The notes beneath the pieces are model-generated. The model saw nothing but the letters and a program-made list of their open reading frames with translations. It was not told the DNA's origin and did not search any database. This document shows, one piece after another, positions 60,482 to 64,000 of a stretch of 64,000 nucleotides of DNA; within the stretch, counting starts at the first letter, position 1, and the number at the start of each line of letters is the position of its first letter. The stretch is from Guillardia theta CCMP2712 (lineage: Eukaryota > Cryptophyceae > Pyrenomonadales > Geminigeraceae). The DNA is taken from positions 332,409 to 396,408 of the forward strand of contig NW_005434629.1 of the NCBI RefSeq assembly GCF_000315625.1, read 5' to 3'. Both the position numbers and the translations under genes were made by a program.

Positions 60482-61392
60482 TCAAGGCACCTCGATCTGG
60501 TCTCGCAGCTCCATAAACTGCACCCTGTCCTCTCCCTCCAGCACTTGAATCGCCTCCTTGCACAGGAGCTCGTCCTCCTCTTGGGTTTGAGCAACTCGTG
60601 GAGCATCGACCTGGAAATCGATCAGGGAGAGAGCGGAAGGAAAGGAGAGGAGGGAAAAGGGAGAGGGGAGAGAGGAGGCGACAGGTAGAGGGAGAAGCGG
60701 GAGAGGATTCAAGAAAAGGACAGGAAGGGGAGGAGGGAAAGCATCAGTGTCAGCAAGGTGAACTGTCAGGCACAGGTATAATTTACGGACAACAAAGAAC
60801 TCACCTCGATCACATTGTTCCCATTAGTCCCAACCGTGTCATCCACAATGTCATACTGGCCGGACAGCTTCCAAGTCCCGTCAATCAAGAATTTGAACTC
60901 GTGCTTCCCTGCTCGCTCCGTCAGACCCTCTCGTCCTCCAAGGAGCTTCTCATCCTTACCAGGGGGCAGATTGATGCACGTCTGCCAGCTCGTTGCACTC
61001 ATCCTCTTGAGAGTGTATAACAGCACCCACTGACCCCAGCTCCCGACCATGGCCACCTCCTCTCGCTCCTCCTCGTCCTGCCATGTGAATGTTGTGGGAA
61101 CGAGAGTGAGGCCATTGAGACGAGCCAGCAGCCTCTCCTTCAGCCCTTCATACGCGGAGCGATGCATCGGCTGCGTTCGTCCCAGCTCAAGGAACTTCTT
61201 GCTCTTGACCAGCGTTCGTTCACCCGGTCCACTGCATTGCAGCTCCATGGCAGACGTCTCCAGCGCCCCAGCAGGAGGCGCAAGGGCGCAAAGCAGCAAG
61301 CCTGGGAGGAGGAGAGGAGGAGGAGGAGAAGGAGGGAGGATGTTCGCATCTTGACGAACGTGTCTGGTTTGTCTTCTGTTCAAGTTGTCCAC
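60482..61392 (-). CDS. CBM48 (AMPK-beta-type) glycan-binding protein
   Basis: The carbohydrate-binding module is clear (about 61100-60815): FTWQDEEEREEVAMVGSWGQ, LKRMSATSWQTCINLPPG, then KHEFKFLIDGTWKLSG, and DDTVGTNGNNVIE. This matches the GSW..W, l..G.yeyKF.vDG.W and G..NNvI pattern of AMPK-beta/starch-binding CBM48 domains. An intron joins in phase to VDAPRVAQTQEEDELLCK and QFMELRDQIEVP, stop at 60482. The N-terminus is ambiguous: the open frame starts at 61392, but a competing start at 61349 in another frame ([16 protein letters not shown], then CCFAPLR) looks like a signal plus Phe-type plastid leader and could be joined by an unrecognised intron. Starch or glycogen binding is the likely activity. 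Confidence 0.75.
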
Positions 61393-62253
61393 GAGCTAGC
61401 ACAAGAGAGCCTGTGAAGGCTTCACCTTCGACGTCTCCGTACAACACAACAGATGTCCCAACGGCAAAAAAGAGATGTCCCAACAAGATCGGAAATAAGA
61501 CTTCTTGACAAACACACTACAAACTAATCATGATGTAGCAAACAATCAAATGATACGTTTGCAGTAGAGAGCAAAGTTAACTACAGGAGTTCAGATTATG
61601 ACACCCTAACCCATCCATCTTCCTTGCGTGGCATGCTGCCTCATCGCCAGTTATCCCTTCACCTTCATGCTGGATCATCTTTTCCACCATCTGTTCCCTC
61701 CACTATGCTCTGTCCTCCTCGCCTCGCCTCGCCTCGCCTCGTCTCCTCTTGTCCTCGCCTTACCTCATTCCACCATGATGCTTTCAAAAATCATGATCAT
61801 AATAACGGTGCAATTATTATTGGTAGCACTAACTGTCAGCCCGGCGCGGCCGGGCCCCGTGGCCCCGGGCCCGGCGGGGCGGCCGCCGCGGGCCGGGTGG
61901 CACCGTTGAGGCCCGGCACTGGGCCGTGGTGGCACCGTGCCAGTTCACGCGGCAGTACGGTCACTGAGTCCCGGCAGTGCAAGCTGAAGTTCGCTGGGGC
62001 CGGGCGGTGTGGCATATTGGGGAACTTGCCGCACCGCGGCAGCCAGTGCAGTGCCAGTCCGAGGGACCCGCATCAGTGCCTCCTGGCCGCTGAGGCTCAG
62101 TTCCGTGCCTCAGGGCCGCGCCTCTACTCGGCGGCTGGTCAAGGAACGGCGATGCGTTGCGCTTTCTGTGCCACGGTGGCCGGCTGGCCGCGGATCCGAT
62201 CGGATCGCCGCCGGCGAACTTGTGACAAGGAACTTCGGAAACGGCAGCGGCGG
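61393..62253. repeat. Intergenic leading into GC-rich island (from about 61835)
   Basis: A/T-rich sequence with a CTCGC repeat at about 61715-61742, then a CpG-dense block (CCCGGGCCCGGCGGGGCGG and similar). Open frames inside are Arg/Pro/Gly-rich and not credible. Confidence 0.6.
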
Positions 62254-62710
62254 CTGGCCCGATGGTCTCTCCGCCTCGCAAGACGTCCGATGGTCTCAGG
62301 TGATCCGACTTGCAAACGCATCCGGCCCAGGATCTTTCGTCAGCTCAAGGCCTCCCTGTCCTAGCGGCTGCCACTGACTCGGGCAGTGGTCATCGCGGGT
62401 CACCGGGTGCATCCCGGTACAGTGCGTCTCATTCCTTCGGGGGCCGGGCCACCGCCGCACATCGCTGGCATGGCCCGGCGCGGGGGACTCCGGGACTCGC
62501 TTGGAGTCCTGCGCGCCCGGTTAAGTGAAGGTATCAGTTAAGTTTGGGGGACAGCAGTCGGCAGCCTGGATTGGGTTTGGTTCTCGCTGTCTTTTCTCTC
62601 AGAGTCTCGCCGTTTGGCCTGGCAGTGTGCGACACTGTCAGGGCCCTGTCAAGCCTCCTCGACTCTCCTGATTGTCCTCGTACTGATTTTTAACTTAACT
62701 TTGAGTAAAA
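62254..62710 (+). repeat. Dispersed repeat family, long copy 2
   Basis: Colinear with 29144-29545; extends further into GATTGTCCTCGTACTGATTT and TTAACTTAACTTTGAGTAAA, the motif also at 15288-15330 and, reverse-complemented, at 27416 and 8671. Confidence 0.85.
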
Positions 62711-63132
62711 AGGTCTAGGGTCAAAGGCCGTGTCCGATTGTCCTCGTACGGATTATTAACTTAGAGCCCGGGTGCCACGGTAAGATGTAGTCCGGACAGA
62801 TATATACACTAAGTTTTGTAGTTTTTTGAGAGATTTAATGCTTTTCACATAAACTTCTTCCGAATATGACCCCTACCCCACCACAAGACGAGTTTCGGAC
62901 CTACCCTACCATCCCACCCTACCCCCAAACGCTTACACACCCGCCTCAGAGGCCTAAGACTCAAAAACACTTAGCCAAATTTCTCAAATCTCAGTGCCAT
63001 TACTAGTGAGGTTGTTACTAGCTAACCCAGCACTGTCTCACAAGGTTTCAAGAGGATTCAACAAATCAACTTGTGTACTATGATATTACAAGTTAAGTTA
63101 TCGTCTGTCTGGCTCGAGAAGGACAAGCCCTT
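62711..63132. other. Spacer, no gene seen
   Basis: A second diverged motif copy (GTACGGATTATTAACTTAG, about 62746) and then C/A-rich and A/T-rich sequence. Confidence 0.4.
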
Positions 63133-64000
63133 TTAAGCAATGAAGTATTCATGATCTTGACATCCTTCGAACAACCAACTCTTGTCATCTGCTTTCTTCT
63201 TTCGCATTTTCTTGACATACGTTGACCATGCTAGCTGCCCACTTCTGTCACATGATCTCCCTCCCCCTTCTCCCTGATTCAGCCACGAGATGAAATTCTC
63301 CACGTATTGATCGTATATTTTCTTTCCTTCATATATCGAAGATTCTGACCGACTATCTATGAAAGAATTCAGTTCCATCACTTGCATCTCAACATTCTCT
63401 TCTTGTGAGATTTGCCTCATACTTCTCCGGATGAACTGATGAAAGCACTTCATGAGATAAGCCATGTCTGTAAAACGTTTGCTTGATGGTCTCTCAAATT
63501 TTGATCCATTCAGTTTCTTCAAAGCAGGTATCCCTTTGGCATAGTTGCCAAAGTGATACAGCTCCCATGCACTTTTGAAGCTCTTGGCTGCTTGAGAAAT
63601 TCGAATGGTTTTCAGATTCGCCTGTTGTATTGATGTATTACGGTCAACTGACGGATCGCCATTGACACATTCTGTATCCACACTCATTGTCCCCCTGTTC
63701 ACGTCTCCGAGGTTACGCGCCTGCTCATGGTATTGAATGACATGTCGCCTTCCCTCGAGCAACTGCTTCAGCATGACTGTAATTGCGTCATGGTTGTCCG
63801 AAACATTCCGTTTCACTTCATCTAATTGCAAAATCACCTCCAGCAAACTTTGGTTGGACTGTTCGTGATGAATTGCTTGCTGGCTTTGATCCTCTGCAGT
63901 TTCACGCACTCGATCAGCAACTACCTTCATGCCATTACACATTGAAGCAATTTTGCCATCTATCTCTTTCAGTTTTCCTTCCAAACATTCCATTCGGACA
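63133..64000 (-). CDS. Coiled-coil hypothetical protein, 5' end beyond window
   Basis: The frame is open at the right edge; the first ATG inside the window is at 63993. The N-terminal half has heptad-like helices (LKEIDGKIASMCNGMKVV, NQSLLEVILQLDEVKRN). The C-terminal half is mixed helical with WELYHFGNYAKGIPALKK, FHQFIRRSMRQISQEE and DQYVENFISWLNQ, then a Lys-rich end and stop at 63133. No domain recognised. Its position beside repeat islands makes a transposon-associated origin possible, but nothing in the protein shows this. Confidence 0.55.
   Translation of the reverse strand, partial: VRMECLEGKLKEIDGKIASMCNGMKVVADRVRETAEDQSQQAIHHEQSNQSLLEVILQLDEVKRNVSDNHDAITVMLKQLLEGRRHVIQYHEQARNLGDVNRGTMSVDTECVNGDPSVDRNTSIQQANLKTIRISQAAKSFKSAWELYHFGNYAKGIPALKKLNGSKFERPSSKRFTDMAYLMKCFHQFIRRSMRQISQEENVEMQVMELNSFIDSRSESSIYEGKKIYDQYVENFISWLNQGEGGGRSCDRSGQLAWSTYVKKMRKKKADDKSWLFEGCQDHEYFIA

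Noticed and set aside
61835-62800. Arg/Pro-rich ORFs in the GC-rich island
   Set aside because: High GC removes stop codons on all frames; no conserved motif and the block is shared as DNA, not as protein, with 29.1 kb.

Overview
This is a nuclear genome window from an intron-rich unicellular eukaryote. Coding sequence is split by short GT-AG introns, mostly about 45-60 nt. Genes lie on both strands and include ciliary, calcium-signalling, splicing and plastid-type functions. Several predicted products start with a signal peptide, and one or two of these continue into a Phe-containing leader like the bipartite plastid leaders of algae with secondary plastids. A cryptophyte alga such as Guillardia theta fits best; this assignment is inference from content, not from a search.

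Layout. 1-3.1 kb: the 3' part of a four-EF-hand protein, a DUF218-like secreted protein and a short membrane-protein fragment. 3.1-5.2 kb: a GC-rich non-coding island and a long GAT/ATG microsatellite. 5.2-10.5 kb: ASCC2 (ribosome-quality-control and alkylation-repair cofactor), with a 100-N assembly gap inside the intron that splits its CUE domain. 11.1-13.1 kb: a Cys/His zinc-domain gene convergent with a MORN-repeat gene. 14.4-21.1 kb: three members of a small, unrecognised protein family surrounding a plastid-type gene that fuses a SPRY-like domain, a WW domain and a 4Fe-4S ferredoxin. 21.4-26.5 kb: a secreted protein with two carbonic-anhydrase-like domains that have lost zinc ligands, and a SAM-like/Cys-His protein. 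27.5-28.8 kb: the splicing factor IK/RED. 30.0-40.1 kb: a very large receptor-like gene with about 30 kelch units, a beta-helix-like region, Cys-rich repeats and a multi-pass membrane domain. 40.5-46.1 kb: a PH/EF-hand/cyclic-nucleotide-domain-like protein and a Cys-rich single-pass protein. 47.2-51.8 kb: an intronless polycystin-2-type channel, an X8-like secreted protein and a transposase-like DNA-binding fragment. 52.3-61.4 kb: a CFAP92-like ciliary protein, an unknown membrane protein and a CBM48 (AMPK-beta-type) glycan-binding protein. 63.1 kb to the end: a coiled-coil hypothetical protein running off the edge.

Between genes there are about ten GC-rich islands (rich in CCGG, GGCC and CAGT). 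Some share near-identical blocks and a common A/T-rich motif, so they look like remnants of one or more dispersed repeat families. Introns often carry long 5-8 bp tandem repeats whose pyrimidine strand matches the transcript. Three phase-consistent introns are only 28 nt long. There is no operon logic. The shared themes are calcium and cilium biology (EF-hands, PKD2, CFAP92, possibly MORN) and cell-surface proteins.
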